From: JAVBPA01 sp031549925
GTDB taxonomy: Bacteria; Bacillota; Clostridia; Oscillospirales; CAG-272
NCBI GenBank assembly: GCA_031549925.1
Contig: JAVBPA010000009.1
Coordinates: 1 to 26,252 of the forward strand
Reading direction: 5' to 3'
DNA length: 26,252 nucleotides
Both the position numbers and the translations under genes were made by a program. The notes under the pieces were generated by a model. It was not told where the DNA came from and did not search any database. It worked only from the letters and a program-made list of their open reading frames with translations. This document shows, in pieces, positions 1 through 7,435 of the stretch; the stretch's first letter is position 1; every line of letters starts with the position of its first letter.

Positions 1-105
1 GTAACAACAGGAACCGTTGTAACAACAGGAGAAGTTGTAACAACAGGAGAAGTTGTAACAACAGGAAAAGTTGTAACAACAGGAGAAGTTGTAATAGCTG
101 GAACA
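1..105. repeat. 18-bp in-frame tandem repeats in the lipoprotein gene
   Basis: Units of 18 bases (plus-strand gttgtaacaacaggagaa with small changes) start at 16, 34, 52, 70 and 88, with a partial copy at 1-15. The last unit (88-105) is diverged. They encode TSPVVT hexapeptides in the minus-strand gene and continue past the window edge, so the copy number is unknown. Confidence 0.85.
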
Positions 106-401
106 GTTGCTGAAAAGTCTGCGGTCGTTTCGGCAGATGCAGTTGTATCCGGATTCTTAGTTGTTTCCGGAATATTAATCGTTTCAGGCGGGATTGCAGT
201 AATTACGGCTGCGGTAGTTTCGGCAGATGTAATTGTTTCGGTATTTACGGCAGCTTCCAAATTTTTTTCGGGAAAAGAAGATATTATTGTTTCATAAATA
301 TCGCCGTTAACTTCTGTAACAAAATCAGAATTATTATTACATGAAATAAATAAAAAAATAATTAATACAAAAACAATAATAACCGATAGTGTATGTTTCA
401 T
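1..401 (-). CDS. Thr/Pro/Val-repeat lipoprotein, 5' part only (runs off the window)
   Basis: A minus-strand frame opens at the ATG ending at 401 and stays open to base 1, so only the N-terminal 133 residues are visible. It begins with a lipoprotein signal peptide: MKHT, a hydrophobic stretch, then a lipobox ending F-I-S-C with Cys21. The mature part starts with an Asn-rich and acidic segment. It then becomes a low-complexity Thr/Ala/Glu/Pro region that ends in hexapeptide repeats (TSPVVT) reading off the window. AAGGA lies about 12 bases before the start. Such Thr/Pro-rich stretches usually act as spacers through the cell wall, so a folded domain probably lies beyond the window. The function is unknown. 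Thr-rich linkers also occur in the carboxypeptidase at 4949-6136 and the LysM protein at 9098-10471. Confidence 0.8.
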   Translation of the reverse strand, partial: MKHTLSVIIVFVLIIFLFISCNNNSDFVTEVNGDIYETIISSFPEKNLEAAVNTETITSAETTAAVITAIPPETINIPETTKNPDTTASAETTADFSATVPAITTSPVVTTFPVVTTSPVVTTSPVVTTVPVV

Positions 402-440
402 TTTATGTTTTATCCTTAAAAAAGTCATATTATGTCAGAA

Positions 441-469
441 ATAATACCATACACATAATTATAAATCAA
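441..469 (-). promoter_or_regulatory. sigma-A-type promoter of the lipoprotein gene
   Basis: On the minus strand, a -35 TTGATT (464-469) and -10 TATTAT (441-446) are separated by 17 bases. They lie 40 bases upstream of the lipoprotein start and downstream of the histidine phosphatase stop. Confidence 0.5.
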
Positions 470-520
470 TAATTTTTATTATAATCTTCGCTGGATATAA
501 TTTATTTAAAATATATTTAA

Positions 521-1144
521 TTAAATATTTTTGTAGGACAAATCATTTAAGCGTGAAATTATACGTCTTCCCGCTTCGTCTTCATTCATATAAGAAACAC
601 CGCCGGAATCGCTAAAAAGGGAACATTTGTTTATCATTTCAACATTTAATCCCAGCCATAAAGCATAAAATAAACTCAGTGTACCGCTGTGCGAAACTAT
701 AATAATATTATCGTCATTACTTTTCATCAATTCGTTAAAAAATACAGATAAACGCCCCCATACTTCACGCATTGATTCAGAACCCTCAAAAGGTTTTTCG
801 TCGATGTTCGTCCAATGGGGATATAATTTTGTTTTTGCGTTCTGTTTTGCCCATTCTCTCGATTTTCCGACTGCTTCCCCGAAATTGAATTCCCGGAGCG
901 ATTTTGATAAAACAGGAGTAATTTGAAAATAACTTCCTATGATTTCAGCTGTTCTTTTCGCTCTGAGAAGGTCTGATGAATACATAATAAAGCTTTTGTT
1001 TTTTAGTTCTTCGGAAAGTTTTTCGCCGATTCGTCTTGCTTCATTAATTCCAAGCTCGGTTAGATCCCAGTCTGTCCATGAACCGACCATTCCGTTTGTG
1101 CTTTTAATTGATTGTGTATGTTGGATTGTAATTATATTTTTCAT
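521..1144 (-). CDS. Histidine phosphatase family protein (phosphoglycerate mutase-like), QHT variant
   Basis: This 207-residue protein has the fold signature of branch-1 histidine phosphatases. The catalytic His9 near the N-terminus is followed by a W-T-D-W-D-L-T-E-L-G stretch. The substrate-pocket motif SSDLLRAKRTAE has Arg61, Glu85 lies in a LREF-type motif, and the second His is in VSHSG (His152). The usual R-H-G catalytic triplet is replaced by Q8-H9-T10. Length is normal for the family, and members act on small phosphorylated metabolites or phosphoproteins, so a substrate cannot be assigned. No good Shine-Dalgarno is seen before the ATG ending at 1144. The gene sits downstream of the tRNA terminator and upstream of the lipoprotein. 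Family assignment is firm; whether the Arg-less form is active is uncertain. Confidence 0.88.
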   Translation of the reverse strand: MKNIITIQHTQSIKSTNGMVGSWTDWDLTELGINEARRIGEKLSEELKNKSFIMYSSDLLRAKRTAEIIGSYFQITPVLSKSLREFNFGEAVGKSREWAKQNAKTKLYPHWTNIDEKPFEGSESMREVWGRLSVFFNELMKSNDDNIIIVSHSGTLSLFYALWLGLNVEMINKCSLFSDSGGVSYMNEDEAGRRIISRLNDLSYKNI

Positions 1145-1181
1145 AATATTTTCGGTTTATAACTTTCTATAAAATAGAAAT

Positions 1182-1223
1182 AAAAAAAATGCCAAACCCG
1201 CGCCAATTACTCAGCGCGGGTTT
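1182..1223 (-). terminator. Rho-independent terminator after the tRNA pair
   Basis: A perfect 10-base stem (aaacccgcgc at 1194-1203 with gcgcgggttt at 1214-1223) has a 10-base loop. On the minus strand it is followed by a run of eight T within 1182-1189. It directly follows the tRNA-fMet 3' end. Confidence 0.92.
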
Positions 1224-1236
1224 GATATGTGTGGTT

Positions 1237-1314
<78 letters not shown>

Positions 1315-1319
1315 GTATA

Positions 1320-1407
1320 TGGTGCCGGAGATCGGGGTCGAACCGACACGGGATATTCTCCCACGGGATTTTAAGTCCCGGGCGTCTGCCTATTCCGCCA
1401 CTCCGGC
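1320..1407 (-). tRNA. tRNA-Leu (UAA)
   Basis: This is an 88-base class II tRNA on the minus strand. It has acceptor stem GCCGGAG/CTCCGGC, anticodon TAA within CTTAAAA, a long variable arm (GGGAGAATATCCC) and an encoded CCA. It is the first gene of the tRNA transcript. Confidence 0.95.
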
Positions 1408-1452
1408 ATTTATAGCAGCTCCGGAATTTCGCTAATCCCATCGTGCTCAAGT

Positions 1453-1481
1453 ATTATATCACAGGGCAGCATGTTTGTCAA
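1453..1481 (-). promoter_or_regulatory. Consensus sigma-A promoter of the tRNA pair
   Basis: On the minus strand, -35 TTGACA (1476-1481) and -10 TATAAT (1453-1458) are separated by exactly 17 bases, a full consensus match. The start site would lie about 40 bases before tRNA-Leu. Confidence 0.9.
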
Positions 1482-1520
1482 GTATTATTTTTATATTTAT
1501 TGCGGCTTATACCGATTATA

Positions 1521-1595
1521 GGTAAAAAAGGAGAACGGATTAATCGGTACGTTTACTTTTTTTGAAAAAAAGTAACAAAAAACATCTTTTTTACC
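1521..1595. repeat. Nested inverted-repeat element (copy A of a dispersed hairpin family)
   Basis: An outer perfect 10-base inverted repeat (ggtaaaaaag at 1521-1530, cttttttacc at 1586-1595) encloses an inner T-run/A-run hairpin (ttacttttttt at 1553-1563 with aaaaaaagtaa at 1565-1575). Its core resembles the elements at 11834-11885 and 22011-22060. It lies between the divergent tRNA and metallohydrolase promoters and contains no gene. Confidence 0.55.
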
Positions 1596-1644
1596 CCGAT
1601 AGAATTATGTTTATTATGATATTAATATAATTTGCTATCTTTTC

Positions 1645-1674
1645 TTGACATGATAAAATAAAAAAGAGTATAAT
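1645..1674 (+). promoter_or_regulatory. Sigma-A promoter of the PhnP-like gene
   Basis: -35 TTGACA (1645-1650), an 18-base spacer and -10 TATAAT (1669-1674). The start site would lie roughly 17 bases upstream of the ATG at 1698, so the leader is very short. Confidence 0.8.
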
Positions 1675-1697
1675 GGATAAAAACAAATGAGGTTATA

Positions 1698-2570
1698 ATG
1701 AAAATTATATATATAGGAACTGCGGCTTCGGAGGGTTTGCCTGCTTTGTTTTGCCGCTGCGAGGTCTGCGAAACTGCGAGAAAGCTCGGCGGAGAATCAA
1801 TAAGAGGGAGGTCCGGTGTTTGTATAAACGATATATTACTCATAGATTTCCCTCCTGATATATATTACGGAGCTATACGGGCAGGAGTATATCTTCCCGG
1901 TATCAGAGATATTGTCGTTACACACACTCACGAAGACCATTTTGACGCGTATGAATTGGCTACGCGTAGAACTCCGGTTTATTGTTCGATGAAAAACGGA
2001 GGAAATACAAAATTAAATATTTTCGGAAATATGCGGAGCGGCGAATGGTTTTCAAAATATTTGCCGGGATCTGAAACCGGATACGCAGAAAACGGAAGTT
2101 TGATTTTTAAATATTCTCCTCTTTTTGTACCGATTGAAACTGCGGCGGGAGTTACTGTTACACCTCTTGCGGCAGATCACGATATGAGCCAGGAATGCCG
2201 TATACTATTGTTACAGGAAAAATCGTCCGGAACCGCGTTCCTTTTCGGACACGATACCGGACTTATTCCAAATGAATCAATTGAATATTTAATGAAGCTC
2301 GGTGTCAAATTATCTCTTGTCAGCTTGGATTGCACAAATGTTATGCTGGAAGGGGAACGCAATCACATGGGGCTTGCCGCTGATATTAAAATGAAAAATT
2401 TGTTATCAAACATCGGGTTAACCGACAATAATACACGTTTCTTAATTAATCATTTTTCACACAACGGATTTATAGCTAAAGATAAAATATGGACTCTCGA
2501 AGAATTCAAAGCGGAAGCGGGGCAGTCGGGATTCGAAGTAACTTATGATACTATGAAAATTGAATTATAA
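1698..2570 (+). CDS. PhnP-like MBL-fold metallohydrolase
   Basis: This 290-residue metallo-beta-lactamase-fold enzyme carries the metal motif H76-T-H78-E-D80-H81. It also has an F-G-H-D-T-G strand near residue 180 and a late N-H-F-S-H motif. Near the N-terminus, C19-x-C21-x2-C24 matches the structural zinc site of PhnP, the phosphoribosyl cyclic phosphodiesterase of phosphonate breakdown. No phosphonate genes are nearby, so it more likely acts on another cyclic phosphate or phosphodiester. The start is set by GAGG seven bases upstream and a consensus promoter. It converges with the DUF4830 gene, the stop codons lying 5 bases apart. Family is secure; substrate is not. Confidence 0.9.
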   Translation: MKIIYIGTAASEGLPALFCRCEVCETARKLGGESIRGRSGVCINDILLIDFPPDIYYGAIRAGVYLPGIRDIVVTHTHEDHFDAYELATRRTPVYCSMKNGGNTKLNIFGNMRSGEWFSKYLPGSETGYAENGSLIFKYSPLFVPIETAAGVTVTPLAADHDMSQECRILLLQEKSSGTAFLFGHDTGLIPNESIEYLMKLGVKLSLVSLDCTNVMLEGERNHMGLAADIKMKNLLSNIGLTDNNTRFLINHFSHNGFIAKDKIWTLEEFKAEAGQSGFEVTYDTMKIEL

Positions 2571-2575
2571 AAGCT

Positions 2576-3088
2576 TTAACCTTTAAATCCTGTTACAAAA
2601 CCGTTAATATCGGCGGTGCAAATATCGCCTGAAACAACCTTGTTGCGGTAAACAATGATATTTGCGTAAACCTTATCATAATACGGCTGTCCTGTTACAT
2701 CGGGATAATTTAATATCTCATATGTATAGCGTACCATTGATTTGTTTTTGTACTTGCTTAAATCAAGTCCCTGCTTTTTTTGCATATCGTTGTACTGGGT
2801 TAGAACAGCATCAAAATCAGAAGGTATCTTGATTTTTTCTTCAACCGAATTCTCTCCGACTTTCCAGCCGAACTGACTTAAAAAATTAGCTCCGTCCTGC
2901 GCGGATTTGATTCCGGAATAATTAATAGTCGTAGTAGAATTCTGAGGGGTTGTTATAGAAGAATTTGTTGTGATTGTGTTATCGCTGAAAGTTGGTATTA
3001 TCGCTATCAAAACGATTAGTGTTATAACTGAAAGAGCGACAACCCCGAAAAATTTTAATGTAGTCGCACGCATTGAATATACAAACAT
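2576..3088 (-). CDS. DUF4830 domain membrane-anchored protein
   Basis: This 170-residue protein has one N-terminal membrane segment (about residues 10-32), then a Thr/Ser/Asn-rich linker. The extracytoplasmic domain contains the pattern typical of DUF4830: a FLSQFGW segment, a K-I-P-S-D-F-D segment, KKQGLDLSKYK, then RYTYEILNYP and GDIC near the end. The function of this family is not known; it is common in Clostridia. GGGGG lies 10 bases before the ATG. The gene is divergent from the glycerol-1-phosphate dehydrogenase-like gene and convergent with the PhnP-like gene, so it is probably monocistronic. Confidence 0.85.
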   Translation of the reverse strand: MFVYSMRATTLKFFGVVALSVITLIVLIAIIPTFSDNTITTNSSITTPQNSTTTINYSGIKSAQDGANFLSQFGWKVGENSVEEKIKIPSDFDAVLTQYNDMQKKQGLDLSKYKNKSMVRYTYEILNYPDVTGQPYYDKVYANIIVYRNKVVSGDICTADINGFVTGFKG

Positions 3089-3206
3089 TTCAGATATCCC
3101 CCAAATAATATAATATGTTCAATTATATTATCGGTTACAAAGAAATATGAATTTAAAATTTATATTACTTTTTATTATAAAAAAAATAAAAAATAGGAAA
3201 ATTAAA

Positions 3207-4388
3207 ATGAAAGAAGCATATACATCACCTGTTGTTATAAAAAGCCGCGCTTCCGATGATCTCGGAACATGGCTGAAAGATAACTTTTCTCCAAAAACAG
3301 CGGCTGTTATAGCCGATGAGAATACATATCCGATAATGCGTGAAAAATTACCGAAATGCGGTCTTAATATAATTTTAGAAAGCGGCTGTATTCCTGATGA
3401 TAAAAACACGGATTATATAATAAACGCCTGTAAATCAGAATTCTGCGGACAAAAACCTTCAATTCTTATAGCCTGCGGAGCGGGAACTATTCACGATTTA
3501 ACCCGTCATGCCGGTCATATAATGAAGATTCCTTTTATATCATACCCGACTGCGGCTTCCGTTGACGGTTTTATATCAGGAATAGCGGCAATAACTGTCG
3601 GCGGGAGGAAAATTACTTTTCCGTCAACTCCGCCTGTTGCGCTGTTCGCAGACACGGATGTATATTCAAAAGCGCCTGCTTCCTTGACTTCATCCGGTAT
3701 TTGTGATGTTGCGGGGAAGTATATTTCTCTTTTTGACTGGCGTGCAGGGCAAATTCTTACAGGCGAAGAAATTGACAATGAAATATATGCGCTTCAGTCA
3801 CAAGCTTTGTATGAAGTGATGAATTGTGAACCTAATGATCCCGATTACCATGAAAAAGTTATGCGCGCCCTTGTGACAAGCGGACTTGTAATACAGTATA
3901 TGGGCAATTCGAGACCGGCTTCGGGTGCGGAGCATCATTTGTCGCATTTATGGGAAATGCATATTATAAACGGGGAAACTCCCGCCTTACACGGTGAAAA
4001 AGTCGGAGTCGCCACTTTAATTATGCTGAAATATTATCATGGTATTAAAAAAATATCATATAAACCCGATTCTGATTATTTGAATTATGAAAAACTTTCA
4101 AAAGTTTTCGGTAATATCACACAAGGGATAATAGAAGAAAATACACCGCTTTCACTAAATTCCGTCACGTCTGACAGAGTAAATGAATGCGGTGATGAAA
4201 TATTAGATTTGATTAAACAACTTCCCGATGAGTCTTGGATGAGAGATTTTTTAATAAAGCACGGCTGTAAAACCGAGCTTTCACAAATAGGACTTCCCTC
4301 TGATGAACAGTTTATCAATAAAACTTTGAAATATGCGCCTTATGTAAGAAACAGACTCACACTGCTGAAGCTTATGATGGGAAGTTAA
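3207..4388 (+). CDS. sn-glycerol-1-phosphate dehydrogenase (AraM/EgsA-like)
   Basis: This is an iron-containing-alcohol-dehydrogenase-fold enzyme of 393 residues from the chosen ATG. Family motifs are in order: GAGTIHDLTR (91-100, nucleotide loop), PTAASVDGFIS (114-124), GICDVAGKY (164-172, metal ligand Asp167), PASGAEHHLSHLWEM (237-251, ligand His247) and LHGEKVGV (261-268, ligand His262). Known members reduce dihydroxyacetone phosphate to glycerol-1-phosphate with NAD(P)H; in Bacillus this feeds an archaeal-type ether lipid. An upstream in-frame ATG at 3147 would add 20 Lys/Ile-rich residues. I chose 3207 because AGGA sits 8 bases before it and the family begins there. No PcrB-like lipid synthase is in the window, so its pathway is open. 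Confidence 0.88.
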   Translation: MKEAYTSPVVIKSRASDDLGTWLKDNFSPKTAAVIADENTYPIMREKLPKCGLNIILESGCIPDDKNTDYIINACKSEFCGQKPSILIACGAGTIHDLTRHAGHIMKIPFISYPTAASVDGFISGIAAITVGGRKITFPSTPPVALFADTDVYSKAPASLTSSGICDVAGKYISLFDWRAGQILTGEEIDNEIYALQSQALYEVMNCEPNDPDYHEKVMRALVTSGLVIQYMGNSRPASGAEHHLSHLWEMHIINGETPALHGEKVGVATLIMLKYYHGIKKISYKPDSDYLNYEKLSKVFGNITQGIIEENTPLSLNSVTSDRVNECGDEILDLIKQLPDESWMRDFLIKHGCKTELSQIGLPSDEQFINKTLKYAPYVRNRLTLLKLMMGS

Positions 4389-4415
4389 AAAATAAGAATA
4401 AGAATAAATTTATAT

Positions 4416-4847
4416 TTATAAAACGACGCCTTTTTTTAAGATTATGTTTGCATATAAAGCTGTTTCCCCGGTAGCTAAAACAGCGTAACATTTTTTTGCC
4501 CTATCATAAAAAGCGAATCTTTCAAGTTTCATTATTTTAGATGAAGTGTGTTCTTTTATAATTTCTTTATATGTGTCCCATATCGGTACATCTACTTTAT
4601 CTCCGGGAACTTTATCCATTATAAATACAGGATCAGCGTAAATATCAAGCGGGAAAAGCTCTAATATAGCTTTTATCAATTCCGGAACACCGTGTCCGTC
4701 GGCACGGAGCAAAATTCCGGAATTTGCATTTGCTACCGATGCAGCGGGGAAGTTACCGTCCGCGATACATATTTCGTCTCCGTGACCCATTTCCATTAAA
4801 ACTTTTAATAATTCGGGTGAAATAATCGAAGGAATTCCTTTTAACAT
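4416..4847 (-). CDS. fucU: L-fucose mutarotase (RbsD/FucU family)
   Basis: This 143-residue protein is full length for the family. It has the N-terminal MGHGDEI motif with His22, then IADGNFPA, RADGHG (48-53), the PGD segment and the C-terminal ERFAFYDRAKK and ATGETALYANIILKKG blocks. These distinguish FucU-type from RbsD-type mutarotases. It would interconvert the alpha and beta anomers of L-fucose or a related sugar in the cytoplasm. AAGGA lies 10 bases before the ATG. It is 101 bases downstream of the carboxypeptidase on the same strand and converges with the dehydrogenase. No other fucose genes are present, so the physiological sugar is unproven. Confidence 0.9.
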   Translation of the reverse strand: MLKGIPSIISPELLKVLMEMGHGDEICIADGNFPAASVANANSGILLRADGHGVPELIKAILELFPLDIYADPVFIMDKVPGDKVDVPIWDTYKEIIKEHTSSKIMKLERFAFYDRAKKCYAVLATGETALYANIILKKGVVL

Positions 4848-4948
4848 TTTATATATCCTTTATTTTTATGTTTGTATTAAAAAAATATTTGAAAAAATCA
4901 TTGTTTTTTATATCGGATAAACATTAATTATAAAATTGCAAAAACAGT

Positions 4949-6136
4949 TTAACGGTTGTCGTCACGCAATGATGTTGTAACAGGCGGCGATGTAACATGT
5001 GCCGTTGTAACGTTTTCCGTTTCCGCGGCACTGCTTTCCGTTTCCTCTTCCGCTTTGCGTAATTCTTCTTTCATATTAAATACTTCGTATGCGTCAATAA
5101 CATGCCATTGCGTGTCATATGTTCCGTCCCCCGCTGATAGTGTTACTAATATAAAGTCTTCCGGACCGTTTCCGGTTTCGAGTGTCGCCAGCGTTGCCAG
5201 ACAAAGTCTCGCTTCCGGTGTATATCCTGTTTTTCCGCCTGAAACAAAACCCATATCAAGCTTTGCTTTTTTAAAAGAGCTTTCTACTGTAGATTTGAAT
5301 GTAAGTCCGCTAGGATGCTTATTTGTAGGCGAAATTGTATACTTCTTAGTTATCAATATATCTCGGAGCAAAGGTGTTTTTACCGCAGCCGCGAATATTT
5401 GAGCCATTTCATAAGCTGTAGTATAATGTTTCGGGTCATGTAAACCTGTACTGTTCATAAAATGCGTATCGGTTAAACCCATTGAAACCGCTTTTTTATT
5501 CATTAAAATAACAAAGGCTTCTTCCGCTTTATGTATATCATCAATTCCCGTAACAATTTGAGAAATTGCAATTGATGCGTCAGCTCCGGAAGCGATGAGG
5601 GAACCATATAATAAATCTTTCGCTTTTATCTCTTCGCCTGATAAAAAACCTGCGACAGAAGCGTTTTCTTCAACAGTATAATTAATATTTTCTTCGGTTA
5701 TCAAGACAAGCTGGTTATAATCGGTCATATAATCAATCGCTACAAGAGCAGCCATAACTTTTGTCAGAGAAGCGGGGAAGTTTACCTGCGTGCTGTTTTT
5801 TTCGTATATAACCGCCATATCGGATAAACGGATCAATATCGCGTTCTGGCTGTATATAACCGGAGAAAATAAATCAACAATTTCTTTTTCTATAACCGGT
5901 CCGCTTTCTTTTTTCAGCAGACGCATCGAAATTTCAGTTTCATTTGATCCCTTGCCGTTCATAAAAAATGTGTTATAAATTCCGTTTCCGATAAAACTGT
6001 TAAAAGCCGATTCAAATGAAGGGCTTTTCGTTAATATCGTTATCAGTATCAACGCCGCGGCAATCAGCGTCAAAAGCGCGGTAAGTCTGAATTGCACCTT
6101 CCCGTTTTGATTTAATTTTCTTTTTTTAGAATTCAT
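4949..6136 (-). CDS. D-alanyl-D-alanine carboxypeptidase (DacA-type, membrane-anchored)
   Basis: This 395-residue low-molecular-weight penicillin-binding protein has an N-terminal signal anchor (about 18-36). The catalytic SLTK is at 123-126 (nucleophile Ser123, base Lys126), the second motif is S-G-A at 183-185 and KTG is at 302-304. MNSTGLHD (227-234) is also typical. It would trim the terminal D-Ala from peptidoglycan pentapeptides outside the membrane. The second motif is normally S-x-N; Ala185 in the Asn place is a noteworthy departure. The C-terminal tail (360-395) is acidic then Thr/Pro-rich, like the linkers in other exported proteins here, and lacks a clear amphipathic anchor helix. 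It starts 20 bases after the recombinase stop, so co-transcription is likely. Confidence 0.9.
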   Translation of the reverse strand: MNSKKRKLNQNGKVQFRLTALLTLIAAALILITILTKSPSFESAFNSFIGNGIYNTFFMNGKGSNETEISMRLLKKESGPVIEKEIVDLFSPVIYSQNAILIRLSDMAVIYEKNSTQVNFPASLTKVMAALVAIDYMTDYNQLVLITEENINYTVEENASVAGFLSGEEIKAKDLLYGSLIASGADASIAISQIVTGIDDIHKAEEAFVILMNKKAVSMGLTDTHFMNSTGLHDPKHYTTAYEMAQIFAAAVKTPLLRDILITKKYTISPTNKHPSGLTFKSTVESSFKKAKLDMGFVSGGKTGYTPEARLCLATLATLETGNGPEDFILVTLSAGDGTYDTQWHVIDAYEVFNMKEELRKAEEETESSAAETENVTTAHVTSPPVTTSLRDDNR

Positions 6137-6156
6137 TTTGTATGTACCGTTTTTTA

Positions 6157-7191
6157 TTATTGATTATTTTCTTCGTCTGTTTTATCGGTATTTCCGGATT
6201 CGGGAATTTTAGGAGTTCTTTTTGTCATTTTTATATTTGAAAGAGGATTTTTTGTCATCGCTTTTTCTAAACCCTCGTCGCTCACATGTGTGTATATCTG
6301 AGTTGTGTTGAGCTGTTCGTGACCCAATATTTCCTTTAACATCAAAACATCAACTTCTCCAGTTTGATACATTAGAGTGGCGGCTGTGTGACGCAATTTA
6401 TGAGTTGAAAATTTTTTGTTTTCAAGTCCGGCAGCGCAGAGATATTTGTAAACCATCCATTGAATTGTTTTGTTGCTTATCCTTATGTATCTTGATGACA
6501 AAAACAAAGCATTTTTATCTTTTATATGGGGTAAACTTTTCCTTACTTTTAAATATTCGAACAAAGCAGATCTGCATGCGTCGTTCAAATAAATAATTCG
6601 TTCCTTTGATCCTTTTCCTAAAATCCTGACAGACCGCAGCTGGGTATCAATATCATCTAAACTGATACCGACAAGCTCTGACAGACGCATTCCGCAATTT
6701 AAAAATAAAGTGATTATAGCAAAATCACGTGCTGTGGTTTTAGATTCCGTATCGCCTTGAACCGCTTCTAGCAAATGGATGCTTTCTTCAATCGTTAAGT
6801 ATTTGGGAAGAGTTTTACTTTTTACCGGAGGAGTGTCTATATCCTTTGTCGGATTTATTTCCAGATAATTTTTATTAACCGTCAAATATTTATAAAACGA
6901 CCGCAGAGCCGCAAGCTTTCTGGCACGGGCTTTTACATTGTTCCCGCGCTGATCTTTTGTATATTTCAAAAAGGAATATATATCGTCACGCGTTATTTGC
7001 CTTAAAAAATCGAGGTCGGCTTCATTCGCGTTATATGAATCAAATTCTTCACCCGTCAAATCCAAACCGTTCTTTACCGCATTTATATATCTAAAAAATA
7101 CCGTTAAATCAAATTTATAATTTTCGACTGTAGAATTTGAACGGTTTTTTATGATACTTAAATCGGAAAGATATTCTTCCATTATAGTCAT
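6157..7191 (-). CDS. Tyrosine recombinase (XerC/XerD-like)
   Basis: This is a phage-integrase-fold tyrosine recombinase of 344 residues from the ATG ending at 7191. Numbering below follows the slightly longer TTG start at 7209 (350 residues). An N-terminal SAM-like DNA-binding domain (about 8-110) precedes the catalytic domain. Catalytic residues are Arg175 (GMRLSELVGI), Lys199 or Lys202 (GKGSKERIIYL), His270 and Arg273 (HKLRH), His297 (LGHEQL) and the Tyr306 nucleophile (QIYTHV). Size and motifs match Xer-type chromosome-dimer recombinases rather than phage integrases, and no phage genes flank it. A charged 25-residue tail follows the catalytic Tyr region. Start choice is uncertain: GAGAA lies 11 bases before the ATG. 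It lies just upstream of the carboxypeptidase. Confidence 0.88.
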   Translation of the reverse strand: MTIMEEYLSDLSIIKNRSNSTVENYKFDLTVFFRYINAVKNGLDLTGEEFDSYNANEADLDFLRQITRDDIYSFLKYTKDQRGNNVKARARKLAALRSFYKYLTVNKNYLEINPTKDIDTPPVKSKTLPKYLTIEESIHLLEAVQGDTESKTTARDFAIITLFLNCGMRLSELVGISLDDIDTQLRSVRILGKGSKERIIYLNDACRSALFEYLKVRKSLPHIKDKNALFLSSRYIRISNKTIQWMVYKYLCAAGLENKKFSTHKLRHTAATLMYQTGEVDVLMLKEILGHEQLNTTQIYTHVSDEGLEKAMTKNPLSNIKMTKRTPKIPESGNTDKTDEENNQ

Positions 7192-7435
7192 ATGTATATT
7201 ATTTCTCAAAAATTATTAGTTCTATTTTTATATATTTTTACATAACCCAAAGACAAATTTGTATAATCTGTAATTATATTATAACGATTCATGGTATTTT
7301 AGTTTGGATAAAGTGTAAATTTTATTTGTTTGCTTGTTTTCTTAATATTTATTTACTAAAATAATCATGTAAACATTTTTTATTTTTATTGTACAGCTTA
7401 TTACAATTTAACGCAAGAAGGATGAATTCCGATTT

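Noticed and set aside
6157..7191. Phage or integrative-element integrase
   Set aside because: No attachment repeats, phage genes or tRNA junction are near it, and its size and motifs fit a housekeeping Xer-type enzyme next to a wall gene.
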